The notes under the pieces are model-generated. The model was not told the origin of the DNA, made no database searches, and saw nothing but the letters and a program-made list of their open reading frames with translations. A stretch of DNA of 18,089 nucleotides from assembly GCA_001508835.1 (NCBI GenBank), contig LGFB01000003.1:1-18089 (forward strand), given 5' to 3'. The stretch is from a bacterium 42_11 (GTDB lineage Bacteria > Synergistota > GBS-1). Shown one piece after another: positions 7,317 through 14,390 of the stretch. A program made the position numbers and the translations under genes. Every line of letters begins with the position of its first letter. Position 1 is the stretch's first letter.

Positions 7317-7420
7317 GCACTTTAACAAATTTGTAAAAATTAATGATTAAAAGCAAAAGCTTATCCTAAAGTCATTTAAAAAAATTTATTTACTTCATTC
7401 CATACGCCTTTCAAATCTGC

Positions 7421-7440
7421 TATAATTTTTCTAATGGAGG
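7421..7440 (+). promoter_or_regulatory. -10 element and ribosome binding site for the nitroreductase unit
   Basis: A perfect TATAAT (7421-7426) lies 25 bp before the start codon, with no clear -35 at the expected distance (TTCCAT at 7398-7403 is poor). The leader would be only about 18 nt and contains GGAGGTGAT, a strong ribosome binding site. Confidence 0.6.
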
Positions 7441-7450
7441 TGATATCAGA

Positions 7451-8023
7451 ATGGATGTAAAAAAGGCTATTGAAGAAAGGAGAGCCTATAGGTCACTCGA
7501 TAAGGTAGAGATATCCTTAGAAACTTTGGCCGATTTAGCCAAATGCGCGTCTCTTGCTCCTTCCTGTTTCAACAATCAACCTTGGAGATTCGTTTTTGTA
7601 ACTAAAGAAGAAAATCTTCTGGCAATGAGAGAAGCCCTATCCAAAGGAAACGAATGGGCTTATGATGCCTCAGCCTTTATAGCTGTCTGTAGCAAGCCCG
7701 ACCTCGATTGCAACCTTAAAGATGGGAGGCAATATTATGCCTTCGATGTAGGCATGTCAGTAGGGCTCCTTATGCTCAGAGCAACGGAACTTGGCTTGGT
7801 AGCCCATCCCATTGCAGGATATTCGCCAGAGAAGGTAAAAGAAATTCTTAACATACCACCAGAATACGAAGTTATAACTCTTATAATACTTGGGAAACAC
7901 TCCAGCGAAATAAAACCATCTTTGACAGAGAAACAGGTCCTGGCAGAAAAGGAAAGGCCCGCTCGCTTACCTATGGAAGAATTTGCCTTCTTAGATAGCT
8001 TTGGAACTCCCTTTAAAAAATGA
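7451..8023 (+). CDS. nitroreductase-family FMN protein
   Basis: A 190-residue protein of the nitroreductase (NfsB/FRase I-like) fold, which binds FMN and reduces nitroaromatics, quinones or other acceptors with NAD(P)H. The N-terminal ERRAYR (residues 9-14) is the phosphate-binding Arg pair of the family, followed by LAPSCFNNQPWRFVFV, the conserved P-S--N-QPW-F block around residues 36-51. GLVAHPIAGYSPEKVKEIL and a TLIILGK segment match the C-terminal half. It starts after GGAGGTGAT and its stop overlaps the start of the metal ATPase by 4 bp, so the two are translationally coupled. The physiological substrate cannot be deduced. The pairing suggests a role in metal or redox stress, or simple co-expression. 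Confidence 0.85.
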   Translation: MDVKKAIEERRAYRSLDKVEISLETLADLAKCASLAPSCFNNQPWRFVFVTKEENLLAMREALSKGNEWAYDASAFIAVCSKPDLDCNLKDGRQYYAFDVGMSVGLLMLRATELGLVAHPIAGYSPEKVKEILNIPPEYEVITLIILGKHSSEIKPSLTEKQVLAEKERPARLPMEEFAFLDSFGTPFKK

Positions 8024-10092
8024 AGCACAATAACCACATAACCCAAGAAGCAAAAACATACCTACATGAACATCACAGACGGGATATGGAACTTCATGAA
8101 AAACATTCGAAGGAGGAAAACACACATACCCACCATAAACACTCCCACGAAGAACACCATAAAATGATGATGGAAGATTTTAAGAAAAGACTAATAGTAT
8201 CAGCTATTCTAACCGTCCCAATCCTCCTTTTGTCCCCCCTTATCCAACGACTTTTTAATTTTACTTTTGCTTTTCGGGGAGACAAATATCTACTTTTTGC
8301 CCTTTCAGCCAGCGTATACTTCTATGGTGGATGGCCTTTTCTTAACGGATTGGTAAAGGAATTTAAAAGGAAAAACCCTGGAATGATGACATTGATAGCT
8401 CTTGCGATAACCACGGCCTTCTTTTATAGCACAGCAGTTACCTTTGGGCTAACCGGTAAAACTTTTTACTGGGAATTAGCGACGCTTATCGATATAATGC
8501 TTCTCGGTCATTATATAGAAATGCGCTCCCTCCTTGGTGCATCAAGAGCGTTAGAAGAGCTTATAAAACTCATGCCTACAGAAGCACATCTCATAACACC
8601 AGAGGGAATTAAAGATATCCCTGTCAGCGAACTAAAAAAGGGAGACATCGTGCTTGTTAAACCGGGTGAGAAAATGCCCTCCGATGGCACAATAATTGAG
8701 GGAGAAACCAGTATAAATGAAGCCATGTTAACAGGGGAATCCAAACCGATTTACAAAAAACCAGGTGATAAAGTTATAGGTGGCTCAATAAACCTTGAGG
8801 GAGCAATCAAGGTAAGAATAGAAAAAACAGGTAAAGAAACATATCTAATGCAAGTAATAGAACTGGTTAAACAGGCCCAGGAAACGAAGTCAAAAACGCA
8901 GAACTTAGCAAACAGGGCCGCATTCTGGCTAACCTTAATCGCGATTGGTGTTGGCGCTCTAACGCTTGGAACATGGCTGTCCTTTGGGAAAACCTTTGTT
9001 TTCGCTCTTGAAAGAATGGTCACTGTAATGGTAATCACATGCCCTCATGCACTTGGTTTAGCCGTTCCTCTCGTCGTAGCAGTATCAACTGCCATTTCCG
9101 CAAAGAAGGGAATACTAATAAGAAATAGAGAAGCCTTTGAAAAGGCAAAAGACCTTCAAGTTATAGTATTCGATAAAACTGGAACCCTTACGGAGGGCAA
9201 ATTCGAAGTAAGCGACATAATACCCCTTGCTGACCTAAGCGAAAAAGAAATTTTAAAATACGCCGCAAGCTTAGAAAGCAAATCTACCCATCCAATAGCC
9301 CAAGGGATAGTCGAAAAAGCCAAAGAAAGAGGCATCGAACTCCTCGAAATAGGGGAATCCAAAATCCTACCCGGCAAAGGCATTCAAGGAGCGCTTGAGG
9401 GAAAAGAAATTTTGCTTGTAAGTCCTGTTTTTCTTAAAGAAAACGATATTAACTTAGAAAACGAACGTGTTGATAAAGTTCTTCAGGAAGGGAAAACCGC
9501 CGTCTTCTTGGTAATAGACAAGAAACCCATCGGTATGATAGCATTAGTAGACAGAATAAGATCTGAATCTAAAGAGGCTATAAAGAAGTTACAGGACATG
9601 GGGATTAAAACATATATGCTTACGGGAGACAACGCAAGAGTGGCAAAATGGGTGGCTGACGAACTAAAGCTCGATGGCTTTTTCGCAGAAGTGCTTCCAC
9701 ATGAAAAAGCCGAAAAAATTCAACAGCTTCAAAAAGAAGGCTTTACGGTGGCAATGGTAGGAGATGGAATAAATGATGCACCAGCATTGATACAAGCAGA
9801 TGTAGGCATTGCCATAGGCGCAGGAACAGATGTCGCCATAGAAAGCGCAGATATCGTGCTTGTTAAAAACGATCCAAGAGATGTTATTATGGCAATAGAT
9901 TTAGCAAAAGCAACTTACAAAAAAATGGTACAAAACCTTGCCTGGGCAACAGGATACAATGCGTTCGCAATTCCATTGGCAGCGGGAACCTTTTACTCCT
10001 ATGGTATATTGCTAAGCCCCGCAATAGGTGCTATTCTGATGAGCTTAAGCACCGTGATAGTAGCAATAAATGCGAAACTGCTTAAGGCCTGA
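8020..10092 (+). CDS. copB: P1B-3 (CopB-type) copper/silver-transporting P-type ATPase
   Basis: A 690-residue heavy-metal ATPase of the inner membrane, exporting copper or silver ions at the cost of ATP. The first 48 residues are highly polar and contain 14 His, a likely metal-binding tail replacing the CxxC domains of CopA. In order come TGES (actuator domain), the intramembrane CPH at C341-P342-H343, phosphorylated D385 in DKTGT, STHP in the nucleotide domain and GDGINDAP in the hinge. TM7 has YN-x4-P and TM8 has MSLSTVIVAINA. CPH together with those two motifs defines subgroup P1B-3, associated with Cu(II), Cu(I) or Ag(I). No CsoR or CopY regulator is adjacent. The ATG overlaps the nitroreductase stop, and a SHOCT protein gene follows 12 bp downstream. 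Confidence 0.93.
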   Translation: MKHNNHITQEAKTYLHEHHRRDMELHEKHSKEENTHTHHKHSHEEHHKMMMEDFKKRLIVSAILTVPILLLSPLIQRLFNFTFAFRGDKYLLFALSASVYFYGGWPFLNGLVKEFKRKNPGMMTLIALAITTAFFYSTAVTFGLTGKTFYWELATLIDIMLLGHYIEMRSLLGASRALEELIKLMPTEAHLITPEGIKDIPVSELKKGDIVLVKPGEKMPSDGTIIEGETSINEAMLTGESKPIYKKPGDKVIGGSINLEGAIKVRIEKTGKETYLMQVIELVKQAQETKSKTQNLANRAAFWLTLIAIGVGALTLGTWLSFGKTFVFALERMVTVMVITCPHALGLAVPLVVAVSTAISAKKGILIRNREAFEKAKDLQVIVFDKTGTLTEGKFEVSDIIPLADLSEKEILKYAASLESKSTHPIAQGIVEKAKERGIELLEIGESKILPGKGIQGALEGKEILLVSPVFLKENDINLENERVDKVLQEGKTAVFLVIDKKPIGMIALVDRIRSESKEAIKKLQDMGIKTYMLTGDNARVAKWVADELKLDGFFAEVLPHEKAEKIQQLQKEGFTVAMVGDGINDAPALIQADVGIAIGAGTDVAIESADIVLVKNDPRDVIMAIDLAKATYKKMVQNLAWATGYNAFAIPLAAGTFYSYGILLSPAIGAILMSLSTVIVAINAKLLKA

Positions 10093-10104
10093 TATGAAAG
10101 GAGG

Positions 10105-10362
10105 GTGAACAAAATCTGCTGGTTTGATTGGGTAGGATCTGGATGGTTTAGATGGGGAGGATGGTTCGGTATGTTTATGATGATAATATTTTTAATCCTA
10201 ATAGTAATGGGCATATTATGGTTTTTCAGGTTTGGGGAAATAGCAATCAGAAAAACCACCAAATCCAAGGCATTAGAAACGTTAGCAGAAAGATATGCAA
10301 AAGGCGAAATAGATGACGAAGAGTATGAAAGAAGAAAGAAAAAAATCCTTGAAGATATATAA
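10105..10362 (+). CDS. small membrane protein with C-terminal SHOCT domain
   Basis: An 85-residue protein. The N terminus is rich in Trp, Gly and Phe (WFDWVGSGWFRWGGWFG), followed by one transmembrane helix (about residues 22-43) and a SHOCT domain at 56-84 (ALETLAERYAKGEIDDEEYERR), a short helical module of unknown function often found at protein ends. Similar Trp/Gly-rich membrane SHOCT proteins commonly accompany copper ATPases, and this one follows copB by 12 bp. The start is uncertain: the GTG at 10105 directly abuts AAAGGAGG, which is too close for normal initiation, while the next in-frame ATG (10171) would remove the Trp-rich segment but has GGGGAGG 10 nt upstream. Confidence 0.75.
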   Translation: MNKICWFDWVGSGWFRWGGWFGMFMMIIFLILIVMGILWFFRFGEIAIRKTTKSKALETLAERYAKGEIDDEEYERRKKKILEDI

Positions 10363-10366
10363 AACA

Positions 10367-10584
10367 TCCACAACCTCTGGTGTGTTCTAAAAATCAATAA
10401 TTCGCTTCTCCTCTTGGCGGTATGAGGACCATCGAACATGAAGAAAACAAGAAGAGCGAAGCTCCCGGAGTATACCCTGGCTTTGCTATCCTCTTTCTTG
10501 TGAGAAGACGTTTTTCAAGAAAAAGGTTATATCTCATCCCTTGAAAAAAAGAGAACCTTTTTTCGAACACCCTCCACAACCTCT
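10367..10584. repeat. 12-bp direct repeat bounding a 194-bp inverted-repeat-ended segment
   Basis: TCCACAACCTCT occurs at 10367-10378 and again, perfectly, at 10573-10584. The enclosed 10379-10572 starts GGTGTGTTC and ends GAACACCC, near-perfect inverted ends (one base inserted on the left). This could be target duplication around a MITE-like insertion, or a structured RNA gene flanked by chance repeats. No transposase ORF is present. Confidence 0.5.
10405..10563 (+). other. structured intergenic segment with nested and crossing stems
   Basis: This lies within the 263-bp gap between the SHOCT gene and tRNA-Pro. CTTCTC (10405-10410) can pair with GAGAAG (10502-10507), enclosing an interrupted hairpin at 10447-10501: ACAAGAA/TTCTTGT, then AGCGAAGC/GCTTTGCT. 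Downstream, TTTTTCAAG (10511-10519) can pair with CTTGAAAAA (10540-10548), and AAAAAGGTT (10520-10528) with AACCTTTTT (10554-10562), in crossing order. The last pair ends in a T-run and may be the terminator of the copB unit. No known ncRNA family was recognised. Confidence 0.4.
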
Positions 10585-10612
10585 TGACTTGTGCGGAAAC
10601 AGGGTATAAAAT
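10584..10612 (+). promoter_or_regulatory. sigma-70-type promoter of tRNA-Pro
   Basis: TTGACT (10584-10589) and TAAAAT (10607-10612) are separated by 17 nt; TATAAA at 10605 would give 15 nt. The start would lie near 10619, a few bases before the tRNA. It is the only clear promoter seen upstream of the six-gene run that follows. Confidence 0.7.
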
Positions 10613-10625
10613 TTAAGAGTGAGGT

Positions 10626-10704
10626 CGGGGCGTGGCGCAGCCTGGTTTAGCGCACCTGCATGGGGCGCAGGGGGTCGGAGGTTCAAATCCTCTCGTCCCG
10701 ACCA
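10626..10704 (+). tRNA. tRNA-Pro (anticodon GGG), CCA encoded
   Basis: A cloverleaf can be drawn throughout: acceptor CGGGGCG with CGTCCCG (one G-U), D stem GCGC/GCGC with an 11-nt loop, anticodon stem CCTGC/GCAGG around loop ATGGGGC (anticodon GGG, reading CCC and CCU), and T arm GGAGG-TTCAAAT-CCTCT. Discriminator A and an encoded CCA follow. Total length is 79 nt including CCA. A GGG anticodon means tRNA-Pro. Confidence 0.95.
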
Positions 10705-10721
10705 TTCAATTTAAAAACGAA

Positions 10722-10746
10722 AGGCCGGTTTAACCGGTCTTTTTTA
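10722..10746 (+). terminator. hairpin plus T-tract after tRNA-Pro
   Basis: AGGCCGG (10722-10728) pairs with CCGGTCT (10734-10740), with one G-T pair and a 5-nt TTTAA loop, and is followed by a run of six T. It ends only about 13 bp before the rsmA start, so readthrough rather than a new promoter probably feeds the downstream genes. Confidence 0.8.
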
Positions 10747-10758
10747 TTTAGGAGAGCC

Positions 10759-11640
10759 ATGAGATATTTAACCCTGAAGCAAATGAAAGCTTTAGCTCAC
10801 AAAGTTAAATTCAGATTCAGCAAGTCTAAAGGACAAAGCTTCCTTTATGACCCCCAGCTTCTTGACAAAATATGTAGGACAGCCAACCTCAGCAAAAATT
10901 CCTTCGTATTGGAAATAGGCTCAGGAATGGGAAACCTCTCTCTTCTGCTATCTCAATACGCTGCAAAAGTCGTCGGCGTTGAGGTAGATGAAAAGCTCTG
11001 TAAAGTTTTAGATGAAGTGCTGTGGAATCAACCAAACTTTTTCCTTATAGAAGGTGACATCCTCAAGGTAGATTTGTCCTTTTTAGAAAGGGAAAAGAAA
11101 AAATACGAAGTCAAAGTGGTGGCAAATCTCCCTTATCGAATTGCAACGGAAATAATACTCTACCTTCTTGAAAAAGGCCAGGGACTTATTGACGAGCTAT
11201 ACCTTATGCTCCAAAAAGAGGTAGCTGAAAGAATTGCTTCTCCACCAAGGAGAAAAACCCGAGGAGCCTTAAGCGTAATAGTTCAATATTATGCGGACGT
11301 TCAGATTCTCTTCGATGTTCCCCCACGAGTTTTCTATCCTCAACCCAAGGTAACATCTTCCTTTCTAAAACTCCTTCCTTACAAGAGCCCGCGTGAAAAA
11401 TGGAAAGTTGAAGATGAAGATTTGTTTTTCAGGATAGTTAAAGAAGGTTTTAAAAGAAAAAGAAAAACTCTGTTAAACAATCTTAAAGGCCTATTTGATG
11501 AAGAGGCGATAAAAGAAGCACTGAAAGAGCTTTCCCTCCCTGAAACGGTTAGAGCCGAGGAGTTATCGTTAGAAGAATGGGCCATACTTTCAAATAAACT
11601 AAAACGGGGTGGTGAGGAAAATGAGCGGCCCCAGGTATAA
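10759..11640 (+). CDS. rsmA: 16S rRNA (adenine-1518/1519-N6)-dimethyltransferase
   Basis: A 293-residue RsmA/KsgA that dimethylates two adjacent adenines near the 3' end of 16S rRNA during small-subunit maturation, using S-adenosylmethionine. Motifs are GQSFLYD (residues 25-31, equivalent to the usual GQ-FL-D), SAM-binding EIGSGMGNLS (52-61), a motif II acidic loop (VGVEVDEKL) and the catalytic N123-L-P-Y126. PRVFYPQPKVTSSFLKL is the family's conserved C-terminal block. I use the ATG at 10759 because GGAG precedes it and earlier in-frame starts fall inside the tRNA. It is a housekeeping gene but overlaps the following hydroxyacid dehydrogenase gene by 20 bp. Confidence 0.93.
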   Translation: MRYLTLKQMKALAHKVKFRFSKSKGQSFLYDPQLLDKICRTANLSKNSFVLEIGSGMGNLSLLLSQYAAKVVGVEVDEKLCKVLDEVLWNQPNFFLIEGDILKVDLSFLEREKKKYEVKVVANLPYRIATEIILYLLEKGQGLIDELYLMLQKEVAERIASPPRRKTRGALSVIVQYYADVQILFDVPPRVFYPQPKVTSSFLKLLPYKSPREKWKVEDEDLFFRIVKEGFKRKRKTLLNNLKGLFDEEAIKEALKELSLPETVRAEELSLEEWAILSNKLKRGGEENERPQV

Positions 11641-12658
11641 GGTAGTTATAACGGACTATGACTACCCGGACTTAAGCATAGAAACGCCCATCTTAGAAGA
11701 AATTGGAGCTCAGGTCGTAGGAGCTCAGTGTAAAACTGAAGAAGAGCTTATCGAGGTGGCCCACGACGCACATGGCATACTCGTTGAATATGCGAAGGTC
11801 AGCGAAAAGGTTATATCCAACATGAAAAACTGCATCATAATAGCAAGATACGGCGTTGGAGTCGACATCGTGGACGTGAAGGCAGCCACTGAAAATGGCA
11901 TCATAGTTACAAACGTTCCAGAATATTGCGTCTCTGAAGTGGCAGACCATGCAGTAGCTATGTTTCTAACAATGGCAAGACGAATAAGAGAGTACGACAG
12001 CGCAGTTAGAGAAGGAAGGTGGCACTGGGAGGCATGCGGATACAAAATTCACAGAATTGCTGGGATGACGGCAGGAATTATAGGATACGGAAAGATAGGA
12101 AAAGCCATAGCCCACAGATTAAAGCCCTTCGGACTTAATATTTTAGTTTACGACCCTTATGCTGAAAAGGGAAAGATAGAAAATGAAGGGTGTAAACCGG
12201 TTCCCTTTGAAGAGCTATTGAAGAACGCCGATGTAATATTTATACAAGCTCCTCTAACGGAGGAAACGAGAGGAATGTTCGATAGAGAAACCTTTTCTAT
12301 GATGAAGGATGGTGCGTTTATCGTTAATACCGCACGAGGACCTATAATAAAAAATGATGCCCTATATGAAGCGTTAGCTTCAGGAAAGCTTGGAGGCGCA
12401 GCCTTAGATGACCTTGAGGAAGAACCTGCCAAGCAAAAAAATTGGAAACCCACTAATCCAATATTTAAATTCGGTAACATAGTAATTACCCCTCACTCCG
12501 CGTATTACTCCGAGGAGTCCTTAATCGAGGCAAGAACAACGGCAGCAACTGAGGTCGCAAGAGCGCTAAGCGGAGTTCTCCCCCAGAATATAGTAAACAA
12601 AGAAGTGCTAAAGAAGCCTAACCTTAGATTCAGGCAAAAGAAAGGTGACCTCCAATGA
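11621..12658 (+). CDS. NAD-dependent D-2-hydroxyacid dehydrogenase, PGDH/CtBP-like
   Basis: A 345-residue protein of the D-isomer-specific 2-hydroxyacid dehydrogenase family, which interconverts a 2-oxo acid and a D-2-hydroxy acid with NAD(H). GYGKIG lies in the Rossmann fold, and the catalytic triad falls at R239 (TARGP), E268 (EEEP) and H292 (TPHSAYY), nearly the same numbers I recall for E. coli SerA. RYGVGVD and PEYCVSEVADHAVAM place it near phosphoglycerate dehydrogenase, glyoxylate reductase and CtBP-like members. It lacks a C-terminal ACT domain, so serine biosynthesis is less likely. The ATG at 11621 follows GGTGAGG; a GTG at 11609 is possible but has a poorer site. Its stop overlaps the racemase start by 4 bp. 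Substrate is unknown; the operon suggests a catabolic 2-oxo acid such as glyoxylate or hydroxypyruvate. Confidence 0.85.
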   Translation: MSGPRYKVVITDYDYPDLSIETPILEEIGAQVVGAQCKTEEELIEVAHDAHGILVEYAKVSEKVISNMKNCIIIARYGVGVDIVDVKAATENGIIVTNVPEYCVSEVADHAVAMFLTMARRIREYDSAVREGRWHWEACGYKIHRIAGMTAGIIGYGKIGKAIAHRLKPFGLNILVYDPYAEKGKIENEGCKPVPFEELLKNADVIFIQAPLTEETRGMFDRETFSMMKDGAFIVNTARGPIIKNDALYEALASGKLGGAALDDLEEEPAKQKNWKPTNPIFKFGNIVITPHSAYYSEESLIEARTTAATEVARALSGVLPQNIVNKEVLKKPNLRFRQKKGDLQ

Positions 12659-13665
12659 GGTTTGAAAAGATGTTATATGTTGTAGATTCTCATACAATGG
12701 GAGAACCAACACGAGTGGTAATAGGAGGAATCCCTTTTATCCCAGGAAATACAATGGCCGAGAAGAAAGAGCTTTTGGAAAGGAACATGGACCATATAAG
12801 GAAAAGCCTAATGCACGAACCCAGGGGACATAAAGATATGTTCGGCTCCATAATCACAAGCCCGGTAACCCCTGAAGGAGATCTCGGAGTAATATTTATG
12901 GATTGTAACGGATATCTAAATATGTGCGTTCATGGTTCAATCGGCACGGTAACAGTAGCCATTGAAACAGGCATAATAAAAGCAAATGAACCGGTAACCT
13001 GTTTAAAAATAGATACCCCCGCAGGCCTCATAGAAGCCAGAGCTGAGGTTAAAAATAATACGGTGCAATCGGTAACGATAAGAAACGTTCCCTCGTTCCT
13101 ATATAAGCCCGACGTGGAGATAGAAATAGCCCATATAGGCAAAGTGAAAGTCGATATCGCCTTTGGAGGAAGCTTCTTCGCAATAGTAGATGCAAAACAG
13201 TTAGGCGTCAAGATAACACCCCATAACGTTGAAAAGCTCATCAAGATAGGAATGGCCATTAAGGAAACCGTTAACGAGCGTGTAAAAGCCCAGCATCCTG
13301 AAAGGGAACACATAAAAACCATAGACCTTGTAGAGATCTATGACGAAACCGATAATCCTAATGCCGATCTTAAGAACGTGGTCATATTCGGGAAAGGTCA
13401 AATAGATAGGTCTCCCTGCGGAACCGGTACAAGCGCTAAAATGGCTACACTCTATGCAAAGGGAAAGCTCAAACTCCATCAACCCTTTTACTATGAAAGC
13501 ATCATTGGCACAATCTTCAAAGGCGAATTGGTAGGGGAAACCAGGGTGGGACCTTACAATGCCGTTATACCGGAAATAACAGGAAAGGCTTTCATTACAG
13601 GGTTTAATCAAATAGTAATAAATCCAGAGGACCCCATGAAATATGGGTTTCTGCTTGATTATTAA
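12655..13665 (+). CDS. proline racemase / hydroxyproline 2-epimerase family protein
   Basis: A 336-residue PLP-independent racemase fold. It carries both catalytic thiols: C91 in NMCVHGSIG and C255 in DRSPCGTGTSAK, so it should racemise or epimerise rather than dehydrate (the 3-hydroxyproline dehydratases replace one Cys with Ser or Thr). Overall wording (VDSHTMGEPTR, EPRGHKDMFGS, FGGSFFAI, VDLVEIYDE) is close to clostridial proline racemase as I remember it. Residue 92 is Val, where MCGHG is nearly invariant; the backbone there contacts the substrate carboxylate in known structures, so this change is notable. It is coupled to the upstream dehydrogenase by ATGA. Candidate reactions are L-/D-proline, or trans-4-hydroxy-L-proline to cis-4-hydroxy-D-proline, a substrate for the flavoprotein complex elsewhere in the window. 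Confidence 0.88.
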   Translation: MRFEKMLYVVDSHTMGEPTRVVIGGIPFIPGNTMAEKKELLERNMDHIRKSLMHEPRGHKDMFGSIITSPVTPEGDLGVIFMDCNGYLNMCVHGSIGTVTVAIETGIIKANEPVTCLKIDTPAGLIEARAEVKNNTVQSVTIRNVPSFLYKPDVEIEIAHIGKVKVDIAFGGSFFAIVDAKQLGVKITPHNVEKLIKIGMAIKETVNERVKAQHPEREHIKTIDLVEIYDETDNPNADLKNVVIFGKGQIDRSPCGTGTSAKMATLYAKGKLKLHQPFYYESIIGTIFKGELVGETRVGPYNAVIPEITGKAFITGFNQIVINPEDPMKYGFLLDY

Positions 13666-13689
13666 ACCATACAAGAGAGGGTGGTTTAA

Positions 13690-14385
13690 ATGTGCGAGGA
13701 AAAGAAAAGCCTTCCCAAGATTTTCCCCCACGCCGAGGTTGACTGGGAAGTGGTAAAAGGTTTCGAGAAGCTCCTTCCCACCTATAGCATAAGCTGTGTC
13801 GTAGCAGATGCGCAAGAAAGAAGCGGAGTAATGCACTCCCAGATAAAGCTCATAGATCGCTCTAAAAAATTTGTAGGACCCGCATTGACGGTAAAACTAT
13901 ATCCTGGAGACCTCGTAGACCCTCTTTACGCCCTTTCCGTAGCTCAAGCTGGAGATGTCATAGTAGTAGACGCTCGAGGCGAAACCGAAACATCGGTATG
14001 GGGAGGACTCATGGCAAACTTATGCATGCAAAAGGGAATTGTAGGCGCAGTCGTAGATGGCTCTATCAGAGATACCGATGAGATAAGGGATTTAGGCTTT
14101 CCCATCGCTTCTCGAGGAATCACTCCAAGATCAACCCATTCACCTTACTCCGGTAGGCTCGATAGCTTAGAAATCAATGTGCCTATATCGTGCGGAGGCG
14201 TTATAGTTAACCCCGGTGACATAATCATAGCCGATGAAATAGGAGTAACCGTGGTGCCCAAGGAAAAGGCGAAAGAGGTTCTACTAAAGGCACAGAAACT
14301 TGCAGAGCAAGAGGAGCTAACCCGAAAAAGGATTAAGGAAGGCAAAAGCTTAGAGGATCTCCTTGAAGAGTTTGGGAGGCTTTAA
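13690..14385 (+). CDS. RraA-family aldolase/decarboxylase (HMG/CHA aldolase-like)
   Basis: A 231-residue protein of the RraA/HMG-CHA aldolase fold. These are divalent-metal enzymes that cleave 4-hydroxy-4-methyl-2-oxoglutarate-type substrates to pyruvate plus a 2-oxo acid, or decarboxylate oxaloacetate; some members instead bind RNase E. GGLMANLCMQKGIVGAVVDG followed by SIRD gives the glycine-rich loop and the R127-D128 pair that bind substrate and metal in HMG/CHA aldolase. The length exceeds the about 160 residues of the RNase E inhibitor RraA, and genes of 2-oxo and hydroxy acid metabolism surround it, so an enzyme is more likely than an RNase regulator. AGAGAGGGTGG precedes the ATG. It lies 24 bp after the racemase and 5 bp before the LarA-like gene. 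Confidence 0.83.
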   Translation: MCEEKKSLPKIFPHAEVDWEVVKGFEKLLPTYSISCVVADAQERSGVMHSQIKLIDRSKKFVGPALTVKLYPGDLVDPLYALSVAQAGDVIVVDARGETETSVWGGLMANLCMQKGIVGAVVDGSIRDTDEIRDLGFPIASRGITPRSTHSPYSGRLDSLEINVPISCGGVIVNPGDIIIADEIGVTVVPKEKAKEVLLKAQKLAEQEELTRKRIKEGKSLEDLLEEFGRL

Positions 14386-14390
14386 ATCCA

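Larger units (their letters stand above)
7060..7450. other. divergent intergenic region with two opposed promoters and a structured leader
   Basis: This 391-bp gap separates the minus-strand dehydrogenase operon from the + strand nitroreductase operon. It holds the minus promoter, the leader ORF and the leader hairpin, each listed separately, and an AT-rich stretch (7321-7400) before the + promoter. I see no recognisable riboswitch consensus in it. Confidence 0.7.

Noticed and set aside
10440..10510. Cyclic-di-GMP riboswitch suggested by GCAAAGCC on the minus strand
   Set aside because: Only this short match is present; the second conserved half with its GNRA receptor and the expected downstream gene are missing.
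10394..10579. 61-residue - strand ORF in the gap before tRNA-Pro
   Set aside because: No ribosome binding site or domain; it covers the inverted repeats, which explain the conserved-looking pattern better.
10626..10704. tRNA-Pro as a phage or island attachment site
   Set aside because: No integrase, no second copy of the tRNA 3' end and no foreign-looking genes follow; rsmA comes directly after.
10660..10758. 33-residue N-terminal extension of rsmA
   Set aside because: It would start inside tRNA-Pro and run through the hairpin; the ATG at 10759 has its own ribosome binding site and fits family length.
12655..13665. trans-3-hydroxy-L-proline dehydratase
   Set aside because: Both catalytic cysteines (C91 and C255) are present, which indicates racemase or epimerase chemistry; the dehydratases lack one of them.
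13201..13836. 211-residue - strand ORF over the racemase and RraA genes
   Set aside because: It spans two well-supported + strand genes and the gap between them, and shows no family signature.
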